Source: Streptomyces lincolnensis (lineage in GTDB: Bacteria; Actinomycetota; Actinomycetes; Streptomycetales; Streptomycetaceae). Taken from it: a stretch of 64,000 nt of DNA. The notes below the pieces were generated by a model. That model was given only the letters and a program-made list of their open reading frames with translations, did no database searches and was not told the origin of the DNA. Position numbers and translations under genes: made by a program. Below, piece after piece: positions 36,446 to 44,574 of the stretch. The stretch is taken from the NCBI RefSeq assembly GCF_021173675.1, contig NZ_JAIHON010000012.1, forward strand, positions 62,001 through 126,000. The letters run 5' to 3'. Positions within the stretch are counted from its first letter, which is position 1. The number at the start of each line of letters is the position of its first letter.

Positions 36446-36844
36446 CTACGGCAGCACCGCGAAGCCGTCGAGTTCCACCAGCGCCCGGTCGTCCCAGAGG
36501 CGTACGACCTCCACGACCGCCATCGCCGGGTAGTCGCGTCCGGCCAACCTCCGCCATACACGGCCGAGTTCGGCGGCGTGGGTGCGGTAGTCGGCGACGT
36601 CCGTGGCGTAGACGGTGACGCGGGCGAGGTCCGCCGGGGTGCCGCCGGACGCGCGCAGGGCGGTCAGGAGATTGCCGAGGGCGGTCGCGAACTGCTCGGA
36701 GAGGGTGTCGCCGACCACCTTGCCGTCGGTGTCGAGGGCGGTCTGGCCCGCCAGGAAGACCAGCCGGCCGCCGGTGGCGACGACCGCGTGGGAGAAGCCG
36801 GCGGGCGGGGACAGCTCTGGTGGGTTGATGCGCTCGGCGGTCAC
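36446..36844 (-). CDS. RidA-family enamine/imine deaminase
   Basis: A 132-aa RidA/YjgF/UK114 protein. These trimers hydrolyse reactive enamines and imines. Motifs include GGRLVFLAGQTALDTDGKVVG and the C-terminal LWDDRALVELDGFAVL, where the catalytic Arg of the family is replaced by other residues, so the substrate may differ from classic RidA. The GTG start overlaps the acyl-CoA dehydrogenase stop as GTGA. Such a protein beside a 2-aminobenzoyl-CoA-type pathway could remove the amino group from the enamine formed after ring reduction. That link is inference. Confidence 0.85.
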   Translation of the reverse strand: MTAERINPPELSPPAGFSHAVVATGGRLVFLAGQTALDTDGKVVGDTLSEQFATALGNLLTALRASGGTPADLARVTVYATDVADYRTHAAELGRVWRRLAGRDYPAMAVVEVVRLWDDRALVELDGFAVLP

Positions 36845-38013
36845 AGGGACTCCCCCTCCGTGTCGATGTCGTTGTACGGGTCCTTATCGGTGTCCTTGTA
36901 CAACTCCTTCGCGATGATGCCGAGTTGGACCTCGCTGGCGCCCTCGTAGATGCGCGGGGCGCGGACCTCGCGGTAGAGGTGTTCGAGAAGGTGGCCGCGG
37001 CGCAGGGCGCGGGCGCCGTGAAGTTGGACGGCCGTGTCGACGACGTACTGGGCGGTCTCGGTGGCGAGCAGTTTCGCCATCGCGGCGCGTTTGGGGACGT
37101 CCGGAGCCCCTTCGTCGTACGCCGTCGCCGCCGCGTGGACCATGAGGCGGGCCGCTTCGGTGCGCAGGGCCATCTCGGCCACGCGGTGGGAGACGGCCTG
37201 GAGGTCCATCAACTTGCCGCCGAAGGCGTCCCGTCGGGAGGTGTGCCGCACGGTGGCGTCCAGGGCGGCCTGGGCCATGCCGACGGCGAAGGCGCCGACG
37301 CTGGGGCGGAACAGGTTGAGGGTGCCCATGGCGACCCGGAAGCCGCGGTCGACCTCGCCGAGCACGTCGTCGGCGGTCACCGGCACGCCGTCGAAGTCGA
37401 GGCGGCCGATGGGGTGCGGCGAGAGCATGTCGAGGGGTGCGCCGGTGAGACCGGGACGGTCGGCCGGGACGAGGAACGCGGTGACGCCACGGGCTCCGGC
37501 ACCGGGGGTGGTGCGGGCGAACACCGTGTAGAAGTCGGCCTCGGGGGCGTTGGAGATCCAGCACTTCTCCCCGGTGAGGTGCCAGCGCGCGGGGCCCTCG
37601 CCCGTCGCCTCCTCCGCCCGCAGATCCAGCGCCCCCGCGTCCGACCCCGCCCCCGGCTCGCTCAGTGCGAACGCGGCGATCGCGGTGCCGTCGGCCACCC
37701 GGGGGAGCCAGTGGTCGCGCTGGGCCGGGGTGCCGTGGGCGTGGACCGGGTGGGCGCCGAGGCCCTGGAGGGCGAGGGCGGTCTCGGCCTCGGTGCATGC
37801 GTGGGCGAGGGACTCGCGCATGAGGCACAGGTCGAGGGCGCCGGAGGTGAACAGGCGGGACAGCAGCCCGAGCCGGCCGAGCTCGGCGACCAGGGGGCGG
37901 TTCACCCGCCCGGGCTCGCCCTTCTCCGCGAGCGGGCGCAGCCGGTCGGCGGCAAGGGTGCGCAGCTCCGCACACCAGGCGGTCTGGGCGGGTTCGAGCG
38001 AGAATGCGGGCAT
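36841..38013 (-). CDS. Acyl-CoA dehydrogenase
   Basis: FAD-dependent acyl-CoA dehydrogenase, 390 aa. It has the N-terminal helical domain, the middle beta domain with FALSEPGAGSDAGAL and GEKCWISNA, and the C-terminal helical domain with ARLMVHAAA and the catalytic-glutamate region IYEGASEVQLGIIAKEL. The start is the ATG at 38013 (MPAFSLEPAQTAW) after GAGGAGAGAGGGG; 15 codons of upstream open frame are not family-like. It is coupled to RidA (GTGA) and divergent from the CoA ligase. In this setting it should oxidise or reduce an alicyclic acyl-CoA made from the aromatic substrate. Confidence 0.92.
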   Translation of the reverse strand: MPAFSLEPAQTAWCAELRTLAADRLRPLAEKGEPGRVNRPLVAELGRLGLLSRLFTSGALDLCLMRESLAHACTEAETALALQGLGAHPVHAHGTPAQRDHWLPRVADGTAIAAFALSEPGAGSDAGALDLRAEEATGEGPARWHLTGEKCWISNAPEADFYTVFARTTPGAGARGVTAFLVPADRPGLTGAPLDMLSPHPIGRLDFDGVPVTADDVLGEVDRGFRVAMGTLNLFRPSVGAFAVGMAQAALDATVRHTSRRDAFGGKLMDLQAVSHRVAEMALRTEAARLMVHAAATAYDEGAPDVPKRAAMAKLLATETAQYVVDTAVQLHGARALRRGHLLEHLYREVRAPRIYEGASEVQLGIIAKELYKDTDKDPYNDIDTEGESL

Positions 38014-38060
38014 TGCCGGTCCCCTCTCTCCTCTGGACCCCACGACGGTATCGCGCACCG

Positions 38061-38074
38061 TTGACTGTCGTCAC
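38061..38074. promoter_or_regulatory. Palindrome TTGACTGTCGTCAC between ACAD and CoA ligase
   Basis: Near-perfect inverted repeat (TTGAC-TGTC-GTCAC) in the 137-bp divergent promoter gap. Thirteen bases (TGACTGTCGTCAC) are identical to the site at 43852-43864 before the enoyl-CoA hydratase. GTATCG and CGATAC flank it as outer arms. The adjacent PaaX-family protein is the obvious candidate binder. Confidence 0.6.
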
Positions 38075-38150
38075 CAACACGATACGCTCCTCGTGCGAGC
38101 CCACCATCGACGCCCACACGGCAGCCCACAAGGCAAGGGGGCGAACCGCC

Positions 38151-39746
38151 ATGAACGTCTCGGCCCACGTCGACACCTTCGCGCGCGACCACCTTCCGCC
38201 GCCCGACCAGTGGCCCGAGCTCCTGTTCGACCTGCCCGAGCTGCGGTACCCCGATCGGCTGAACTGTGCCGCCGAGCTGCTGCACGGGCAGCCCGGAGAC
38301 CGCCCGGCGTTCCGCACGGCCACCGGCCCCGTCTGGACGTACGCCGAGCTCCGCGCCCGCGTCGACCGCGTCGCGCACCTCCTCACCGGCGACCTCGGGG
38401 TGGTCCCCGGCGCCCGGGTCCTGCTGCGCGGCCCGACCACGCCCTGGCTGGCCGCCTGCTGGCTGGCGGTGCTGAAGGCGGGCGCGGTCGCCGTCACCGT
38501 GCTGGCCCAGCAGCGGCCGCACGAGCTGGCCACGATCTGCGAGATCGCGCGCGTGGAGCACGCCCTGTGCGACATCCGGGCCGTCGACGACCTAGCCAAG
38601 GCCGAGATACCCGGGCTGCGGATCACCACGTACGGCGGTGACGCCCCCGACGACCTGCTGAACCGCCCGGCGCCCGACACCCCGTACCCGGCCGTGGACA
38701 CCGCCGACGACGACGTGGCGCTGATCGCCTTCACCTCCGGCACCACCGGGCGCCCCAAGGGGTGCATGCACTTCCACCGGGACGTGCTGGCGATCGCCGA
38801 CACCTTCGCGCGCCATGTGCTGCGGCCACACTCCGACGACGTCTTCGCCGGCAGTCCCCCACTGGGCTTCACCTTCGGGCTCGGCGGTCTGGTGATCTTC
38901 CCGCTGCGGGCGGGCGCGAGCGCCGTCCTGCTCGAACAGGCCGGTCCGGGACAGCTGTTGCCCGCGATCGCCGAGCACCGGGTGTCGGTGCTGTTCACCG
39001 CGCCGACCGCGTACCGGGCGATGCTCGGCGAACTCGACGCCCACGACGTCTCCTCGCTGCGCCGCTGCGTCTCCGCCGGCGAGAACCTGCCCGCCGCCAC
39101 CTGGCGGGCGTGGCACGAGCGGACCGGGCTGCGTCTGATCAACGGCATCGGGGCCACCGAGCTGCTGCACATCTTCATCTCGGCGGCCGACGAGGACATC
39201 CGGCCCGGGACGACGGGGGTCGCCGTACCGGGGTGGCACGCGCGCGTGCAGGACGGCGACGGCCGGCCGGTCCCCGACGGCGAACCCGGGCTGCTGGCCG
39301 TGCGCGGCCCGGTCGGCTGCCGGTACCTGGCCGACCCCAGGCAGCGCGAGTACGTGCGCGACGGCTGGAACATCACCGGCGACACCTATGTGCGCGAGCC
39401 CGACGGCTACTTCCGCTATCTCGCCCGCGCGGACGACATGATCATCTCCGCCGGGTACAACATCGCCGGTCCGGAGGTCGAGGACGCGCTGCTGCGCCAT
39501 CCGGACGTCCTGGAGGCGGCCGTCGTGGGGCACCCCGACGAGGCGCGCGGGCAGGTCGTGGTGGCCTACGCCGTGCTCAAGGAGGGCGCCGAACGGGACA
39601 CCGAGGCGCTGCGCGCCTTCGTCAAGTCCGAACTGGCGCCCTACAAATGCCCGCGCGAGATCGTCCTCCTGGACGCCCTGCCCCGCACGGCCACCGGCAA
39701 GCTCCAGCGGTTCAGACTGCGTGACACCAATGGTGACCAGCAGTGA
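38151..39746 (+). CDS. Benzoate/2-aminobenzoate-type CoA ligase
   Basis: Acyl-adenylate-forming ligase, 531 aa, that activates an aromatic acid with ATP and CoA. The P-loop-like motif is IAFTSGTTGRPKGCMHFHRD, followed by the region INGIGATELLHIFIS, the hinge YLARADDMIISAGYNI and the C-terminal lysine motif PRTATGKLQRF. The long N-terminus (PPPDQWPELLFDLPELRYPDRLNCAAELL) is that of the benzoate-CoA ligase family, including 2-aminobenzoate-CoA ligase. The start is the ATG at 38151 after AAGGGGG; the frame is open back to 38004. The PaaX gene is 15 bp downstream. Confidence 0.9.
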   Translation: MNVSAHVDTFARDHLPPPDQWPELLFDLPELRYPDRLNCAAELLHGQPGDRPAFRTATGPVWTYAELRARVDRVAHLLTGDLGVVPGARVLLRGPTTPWLAACWLAVLKAGAVAVTVLAQQRPHELATICEIARVEHALCDIRAVDDLAKAEIPGLRITTYGGDAPDDLLNRPAPDTPYPAVDTADDDVALIAFTSGTTGRPKGCMHFHRDVLAIADTFARHVLRPHSDDVFAGSPPLGFTFGLGGLVIFPLRAGASAVLLEQAGPGQLLPAIAEHRVSVLFTAPTAYRAMLGELDAHDVSSLRRCVSAGENLPAATWRAWHERTGLRLINGIGATELLHIFISAADEDIRPGTTGVAVPGWHARVQDGDGRPVPDGEPGLLAVRGPVGCRYLADPRQREYVRDGWNITGDTYVREPDGYFRYLARADDMIISAGYNIAGPEVEDALLRHPDVLEAAVVGHPDEARGQVVVAYAVLKEGAERDTEALRAFVKSELAPYKCPREIVLLDALPRTATGKLQRFRLRDTNGDQQ

Positions 39747-39761
39747 TGCCGACGACCTAAG

Positions 39762-40574
39762 ATGATCAACGTGTCCGACCAGCATGCACCACGGTCTCTC
39801 ATCGTCACGCTCTACGGCGCCTACGGCCGCTTCATGCCGGGCCCGGTGCCCGTCGCGGAGCTGATCCGTCTGCTGGCCGCCGTCGGCGTGGACGCCCCCT
39901 CCGTACGCTCCTCGGTGTCCCGTCTCAAACGGCGCGGGCTGCTCCTGCCGGCCCGTACGGCGCAGGGCGCGGCCGGCTACGAACTCTCCCCGGACGCCCG
40001 CCAGTTGCTCGACGACGGCGACCGGCGCATCTACGGCACCCCGCCCGAGGAGGACGAGGGCTGGGTGCTGGCCGTGTTCTCCGTGCCCGAGTCGGAGCGG
40101 CAGAAACGTCATGTCCTGCGCTCCCGCCTGGCCGGTCTCGGCTTCGGCACCGCCGCCCCCGGGGTCTGGCTCGCCCCGGCCCGGCTGCACGAGGAGGCCC
40201 GGCACACCCTGAAGCGGCTGCGCCTCGATCCGTACGTCGACTTCTTCCGCGGCGAGCACCTCGGCTACGCGCCCACCGCCGAGGCGGTCGCCCGCTGGTG
40301 GAACCTGGCCGCGATCGCCAAGGAGCACGAGGCGTTCCTCGACCGCCACGAGCGCGTCCTGCGCGCCTGGGAGGAGCGCACCGACACCCCGCCCGAGGAG
40401 GCCTACCGCGACTACCTCCTCGCCCTGGACTCCTGGCGCCATCTGCCCTACGCCGATCCCGGACTGCCGGCCCGGCTGCTCCCCGGGGACTGGCCGGGCG
40501 TCCGTTCGGCGGCGGTGTTCCGGGGCCTGCACGCACGGCTGCGGGACGCTGGGGCGGCCTTCGCGGGCGTCTGA
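39762..40574 (+). CDS. PaaX-family transcriptional regulator
   Basis: A 270-aa repressor of the PaaX type, whose known members bind aryl-CoA esters such as phenylacetyl-CoA. It has a winged-helix N-terminus (LIVTLYGAYGRFMPGPVPVAELIRLLAAVGVDAPSVRSSVSRLKRRGLL), the middle DUF (GWVLAVFSVPESERQKRHVLRSRLAGLGFGTAAPGVWLAP) and the C-terminal domain ending near WRHLPYADPGLPARLLPGDWPG. It is co-transcribed with the CoA ligase and convergent with the flavoprotein gene. The ATG at 39762 and the GTG at 39771 are both possible starts. It probably represses the two promoters that share TGACTGTCGTCAC. Confidence 0.9.
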   Translation: MINVSDQHAPRSLIVTLYGAYGRFMPGPVPVAELIRLLAAVGVDAPSVRSSVSRLKRRGLLLPARTAQGAAGYELSPDARQLLDDGDRRIYGTPPEEDEGWVLAVFSVPESERQKRHVLRSRLAGLGFGTAAPGVWLAPARLHEEARHTLKRLRLDPYVDFFRGEHLGYAPTAEAVARWWNLAAIAKEHEAFLDRHERVLRAWEERTDTPPEEAYRDYLLALDSWRHLPYADPGLPARLLPGDWPGVRSAAVFRGLHARLRDAGAAFAGV

Positions 40575-40591
40575 CAGAACGGTCCGGAGCC

Positions 40592-42940
40592 TCAGCTCCC
40601 CAGGGTGAGCCGGGGCTTGGGGGCGTCGGTGCGGCCGGTCTGCGGGCGGCGGCTGCCCGCGCGGTAGGGCGCGGGCCAGACGACGCCGGGACCGTCGTAG
40701 CCCTGCTCGGCCGCCGCGTGCAGGGTCCAGTGCGGGTCGTAGAGGTGCGGGCGGGCCAGCGCGCACAGGTCCGTACGGCCCGCCAGGATGAGCGAGTTGA
40801 CGTCGTCCCAGGAGGAGATCGCGCCGACGGCGACGACCGGGACGCCCGCCTCGTGGCGGATCCGGTCGGCGTACGGCGTCTGGTACGACCGCCCGTACTC
40901 CGGCCGCTCCTCGGCGACGACCTGCCCGGTCGACACGTCGATCGCGTCGGCGCCGTGCGCGGCGAAGGCACGGGCGATCTCCACGGCGTCCTCGCCCGTG
41001 GTGCCGCCCTCGGCCCAGTCGGTGGCGGAGATCCGCACGGTCATCGGCCTGTCCTCGGGCCACACCGCGCGTACCGCGTCGAAGACCTCCAGTGGGAACC
41101 GCAGCCGGTTCGCGAGCGGGCCGCCGTAGGCGTCGGTGCGGCGGTTGGTCAGCGGGGAGAGGAAGCCGGAGAGCAGATAGCCGTGGGCGCAGTGCAGTTC
41201 GAGCAGGTCGAAGCCGGCCCGGGCGGCACGTTCGGCGGCGGAGGTGAACTGGGCGCGCAGATCGGCGAGTTGGGTGCGGGTGAGTTCGCGCGGGATCTGG
41301 CTGTTCGGCTTGTACGGGAGCGGGGAGGCGGCCACCAGCGGCCAGTTGCCGTCCGGGAGGGGTTCGTCGATGCCCTCCCACATCAGCCTGGTCGAGCCCT
41401 TGCGTCCGCTGTGCCCGAGCTGCACGCCGATCGCGGTGCCCGGCGCCTGGGCGTGCACGAAGTCGGTGATCCGCTTCCAGGCATCGGCCTGCCGGCCGGT
41501 GTAGAGGCCGGTGCAGCCGGGGGTGATCCGCCCCTCGGCGCTCACGCACACCATCTCGGTCATCACCAGGCCGGCGCCGCCGAGCGCCCGCGCTCCCAGG
41601 TGGACGAGGTGGAAGTCCCCGGGGAGGCCGTCGGTGGCCGAGTACATGTCCATGGGCGAGACGACGACCCGGTTGCGCAGGGTCAGACCGCGCAGCCGGA
41701 ACGGCGTGAACATCGGCGGCGTGCCGGGCGGGCAGCCGAACTCGCGCTCCACGGACTCGGTGAAGCGGGCGTCCCGCAGCCGCAGGTTGTCGTGGGTGAC
41801 CCGGCGGCTGCGGGTGAGGAGGTTGAAGGCGAACCGGCGGGGCGGCTGGTCGAGATGGCGGGCGAGGTCCTCGAACCACTCCAGGCTGGCGCGGGCCGCG
41901 CGCTGGGTGGAGGCGACCACCGGTTTGCGCTCCTCCTCGTAGGCCGCCAACGCCCGCTCCAGGGACGGCTGTTCCTCCAGGCAGGCGGCGAGCGCGAGGG
42001 CGTCCTCGACGGCCAGCTTGGTGCCGGAGCCGATGGAGAAGTGGGCGGTGTGGGCGGCGTCGCCGAGGAGCACGAGGTTGCCGTGGGACCAGCGCTCGTT
42101 GACCACCGTACGGAAGGTGGTCCAGGCGGAGTTGTTGGAGCGCAGCGGCCGGCCGCGGAGCGCGTCCGCGAAGATCTTGGCGCAGCGGTCGATCGACTCC
42201 TCGGTGCCGATCTCGTCGAACCCGGCCGCGTGCCAGACCTCCTCGCGCATCTCGACGATCACTGTGGAGGCGTCGGGCGCGTACGGGTAGCCGTGCAGCT
42301 GCATCACGCCGTGCTCGGTCTCGGCGATCTCGAAGCGGAAGGCGTCGAAGGGGAAGTCGGCGGCGAGCCAGATGTAGCGGCAGTGGTGGGTGGCCACATG
42401 GGGGCGGAACACATGCGCGTAGGCCTCGCGGGTGGTGCTGTTGACTCCGTCGGCGGCGACGACGAGGTCGCGGGTCTCGGAGAGCGTGGCCGGGGGTGGC
42501 GCCGGTGTGCGGAAGCGGAGGTCCACGCCGAGCTCGCGGCAGCGGGTGTGGAGGATCTCCAGGAGGCGTTTCCTGCCCAGGGCCGCGAAGCCGTGGCCTC
42601 CGGCGGTTTGGCGGGTGGTGCGGTGGACGATGTCGATGTCGTCCCAGCGGGTGAAGTGCTGCTGGAGGGCTGTGTAGACCGTGGGGTCGGCGTGTTCTAT
42701 GCCGCCGAGGGTTTCGTCGGAGAGGACTACGCCGAAGCCGAAGGTGTCGTCGGGGGCGTTGCGTTCGTAGACGGTGACTTCTCTGTCGGGGCGGAGACGT
42801 TTCAGCAGGGCTGCGGCGTAGAGGCCGCCGGGGCCTCCGCCGATGATTGCGATGCGTGGGGGGTGGCTTGTGTCGTCAGGCGTCTGCTGGTTTGTGGGGG
42901 CTTGTCGCGCAGTTCCCCGCGCCCCTTTAGGTCGGGACAC
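40592..42940 (-). CDS. Two-domain aryl-CoA monooxygenase / OYE-type reductase
   Basis: A 782-aa fusion flavoprotein. The N-terminal half (about 28-400) is a class-A FAD monooxygenase with the GGGPGGLYAAALLKR nucleotide site, the DG motif (VVAADGVNS) and the GD motif (NLVLLGDAAHTAHFSIGSG). The C-terminal half (about 415-765) is an old-yellow-enzyme-type reductase (PFRLRGLTLRNRVVVSPMDMYSA, GVQLGHSGRKGS, SPLTNRRTDAYGG). This architecture is that of Azoarcus 2-aminobenzoyl-CoA monooxygenase/reductase and of proteins named bifunctional salicylyl-CoA 5-hydroxylase. The only usable start is the GTG at 42940. It places a dispersed intergenic repeat inside the first 15 or so codons. The stop of the hydratase gene directly precedes it. 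Confidence 0.92.
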   Translation of the reverse strand: MSRPKGARGTARQAPTNQQTPDDTSHPPRIAIIGGGPGGLYAAALLKRLRPDREVTVYERNAPDDTFGFGVVLSDETLGGIEHADPTVYTALQQHFTRWDDIDIVHRTTRQTAGGHGFAALGRKRLLEILHTRCRELGVDLRFRTPAPPPATLSETRDLVVAADGVNSTTREAYAHVFRPHVATHHCRYIWLAADFPFDAFRFEIAETEHGVMQLHGYPYAPDASTVIVEMREEVWHAAGFDEIGTEESIDRCAKIFADALRGRPLRSNNSAWTTFRTVVNERWSHGNLVLLGDAAHTAHFSIGSGTKLAVEDALALAACLEEQPSLERALAAYEEERKPVVASTQRAARASLEWFEDLARHLDQPPRRFAFNLLTRSRRVTHDNLRLRDARFTESVEREFGCPPGTPPMFTPFRLRGLTLRNRVVVSPMDMYSATDGLPGDFHLVHLGARALGGAGLVMTEMVCVSAEGRITPGCTGLYTGRQADAWKRITDFVHAQAPGTAIGVQLGHSGRKGSTRLMWEGIDEPLPDGNWPLVAASPLPYKPNSQIPRELTRTQLADLRAQFTSAAERAARAGFDLLELHCAHGYLLSGFLSPLTNRRTDAYGGPLANRLRFPLEVFDAVRAVWPEDRPMTVRISATDWAEGGTTGEDAVEIARAFAAHGADAIDVSTGQVVAEERPEYGRSYQTPYADRIRHEAGVPVVAVGAISSWDDVNSLILAGRTDLCALARPHLYDPHWTLHAAAEQGYDGPGVVWPAPYRAGSRRPQTGRTDAPKPRLTLGS
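42894..42929. repeat. Streptomyces dispersed intergenic repeat inside a coding start
   Basis: Contains CTTGTCGCGCAGTTCCCCGC followed by GCCCCT, a short element I know as very common between genes in Streptomyces genomes. Here it falls in the first codons of the flavoprotein gene. It is translated as KGARGTARQAP. Confidence 0.6.
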
Positions 42941-43768
42941 TCACCGCCCCTTCCACTTGGGCGGCCTCTTCTCCGTGAACGCCGCGTGGAACTCGGTGTA
43001 GTCCTCGCCGTTCATCAGCAGGGCCTGGGTGGAGGCGTCCAGTTCTACGGAGGCCGCCAGTGGCATGTCCAGCTCCGCCGTCAGCAGCGCCTTCGTCTGG
43101 GCGTACGCCAGGGCCGGGCCCTCGGCCAGGCGGCGGGCCAGGGTCTGGGCGGCCTCGTCGGCTCGGCCCTCGTCGGTGAGTTCGCTGATCAGGCCGATGC
43201 GCTCGGCCTCGGGGGCGCGGACGGGGTCGCCCAGCATGAGGAGGCGGGTGGCGTGGCCGAGGCCGACGACGCGGGGCAGCAGGTAGGCCGCGCCCATGTC
43301 GCCGCCGGAGAGGCCGACGCGGGTGAAGAGGAAGGCGAAGCGGGCGGAGGGGTCGGCGACGCGGAAGTCGGACGCGAGCGCCAGTACGGCCCCCGCACCC
43401 GCCGCCACGCCGTGGACGGCCGCGATCACCGGGAAGGGGCACTCCCGGACGGCCCGCACGACCTGGCCGGTCATCCGGTTGAAGTCGAGGAGCTGGGCGG
43501 TGTCCATGCCCAGGGTGGCGCCGATGATCTCGTCGACGTCTCCGCCGGAACAGAAGCCGCGCCCCTCCCCCGCCAGCACCAGGGCGCGCACCGACCGCTC
43601 CCGGGACAGCTCGGCGAGCAGGTCGCGCAGGTCGGCGTAGGCGCCGAAGGTGAGTGCGTTGAGTTTGTCCGGGCGGGCGAGGGTGACGGTGGCGACCCCG
43701 TCGGTCTCGTCGACGCGGAGGTGCTCCCAGCGGGGTGTGCGGGCGGTGGAGCCGATGAAGGGACTCAC
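42941..43768 (-). CDS. Enoyl-CoA hydratase/isomerase family protein
   Basis: Crotonase-fold protein, 275 aa. The oxyanion-hole stretches are LVLAGEGRGFCSGGDVDEI and HGVAAGAGAVLALASDFRVAD; FTRVGLSGGDMGAAYLLPR carries the usual acidic position region. The C-terminus FTEKRPPKWKGR is typical. It starts at a GTG (MSPFIGSTARTPRWEHLRV) with GAGGAGG about 12 bases upstream. It is the first gene of the operon with the flavoprotein. The promoter region holds the palindrome shared with the ACAD/CoA ligase promoter. Its likely job is hydration or ring opening of the alicyclic CoA intermediate. Confidence 0.92.
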   Translation of the reverse strand: MSPFIGSTARTPRWEHLRVDETDGVATVTLARPDKLNALTFGAYADLRDLLAELSRERSVRALVLAGEGRGFCSGGDVDEIIGATLGMDTAQLLDFNRMTGQVVRAVRECPFPVIAAVHGVAAGAGAVLALASDFRVADPSARFAFLFTRVGLSGGDMGAAYLLPRVVGLGHATRLLMLGDPVRAPEAERIGLISELTDEGRADEAAQTLARRLAEGPALAYAQTKALLTAELDMPLAASVELDASTQALLMNGEDYTEFHAAFTEKRPPKWKGR

Positions 43769-43850
43769 GAGGTGCGGCCTCCTCGTCCGGGTGGGGCCTG
43801 GGCGGGCACGGGCTCGTGGAACGCTGCGTCTTCGAAGTTATCACTCATCT

Positions 43851-43864
43851 GTGACTGTCGTCAC
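43851..43864. promoter_or_regulatory. Palindrome GTGACTGTCGTCAC before the hydratase operon
   Basis: Perfect inverted repeat, GTGAC-TGTC-GTCAC, 83 bp upstream of the hydratase start, with CGATAC seven bases to the right, as at 38061-38074 (five bases there). Likely operator of the nearby PaaX-family regulator. Confidence 0.65.
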
Positions 43865-43922
43865 GAGTGCGCGATACACCACCCGCCACTCTCGCCTGTG
43901 CCGGTGTCGCCGCGGTGACCGG

Positions 43923-43946
43923 GACCCGTCACAGCCGTCACGGGTC
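43923..43946. promoter_or_regulatory. Inverted repeat in the 43769-44106 divergent gap
   Basis: GACCCGT (43923-43929) and ACGGGTC (43940-43946) pair around a 10-base loop; TCACGGGT occurs again at 43996-44003. It may be an operator or a hairpin upstream of the anti-sigma-type gene. This 338-bp gap holds the PaaX-type palindrome, these repeats and a 6-base inverted repeat (AGCAGG/CCTGCT) just before 44107. I see no gene in it. Confidence 0.35.
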
Positions 43947-44106
43947 GTCCACACCCGTGTAACGGCGGGAGCAGCCGTGCGCGGCGGGGCGTTGTCACGG
44001 GTAAGCCGCCCTGCAACGGGGCCGAAGGTCCCGCGCGGTGCCCGTCGGACGCCTCTGCCGGGCGGCGCCGTACCATTCATAAGGTTGAAAGCAGGACAGC
44101 CTGCTC

Positions 44107-44559
44107 ATGAACGGACCCGCCTTGTACGAACGCCCCTCCGCCTCCGCCTCATGGCGCATCGCGCTGCCGCACTCCGCCGCGGCCGTGCCCGTGGCCCGCG
44201 CCCTGGTGCGCACCGCGCTGGCCGAGCTGGAGCACGGGGCCGACAGCGACACCGCGGAGCTGCTGACCGCGGAGCTGGTCGCGAACGCGGTGGAGCACAC
44301 CGCGGGCGACGCGCCGATAGAGCTCGTCGTGGAGCTGCTGCCCACCGGCTGCCAGGTCGAGGTGCACGACCCGGACCCGGCCCCGCCGGGGCATCTGACC
44401 CTGCCGGAGTGCGAGGACCCGGATCCCTGGCAGGAGCACGGGCGCGGGCTGCTGCTGATCCGCGCGCTCAGTTCGTCCTGCGGCCACCGGCCGACGGAGA
44501 GCGGGAAAGCGGTGTGGTTCCGGCTGCCGACGGTTCCGCAGCAGCGCCGTCCGGTGTGA
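44107..44559 (+). CDS. Anti-sigma-factor-type ATP-binding protein (HATPase_c_2)
   Basis: A 150-aa RsbW/SpoIIAB-like protein with a GHKL ATPase fold: N-box LLTAELVANAVEHTAG (about residues 53-68), VHDPDPAPP and the G-box HGRGLLLIRALSSSCGHR. Streptomyces carry dozens of these; they bind a sigma factor or an anti-sigma antagonist. The serine-kinase activity of RsbW is possible but not certain here. No sigma or antagonist gene is adjacent. The start is the ATG at 44107. It converges on the argF gene with 15 bp between. Confidence 0.9.
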   Translation: MNGPALYERPSASASWRIALPHSAAAVPVARALVRTALAELEHGADSDTAELLTAELVANAVEHTAGDAPIELVVELLPTGCQVEVHDPDPAPPGHLTLPECEDPDPWQEHGRGLLLIRALSSSCGHRPTESGKAVWFRLPTVPQQRRPV

Positions 44560-44574
44560 GCCGCGCGGCGCCGG

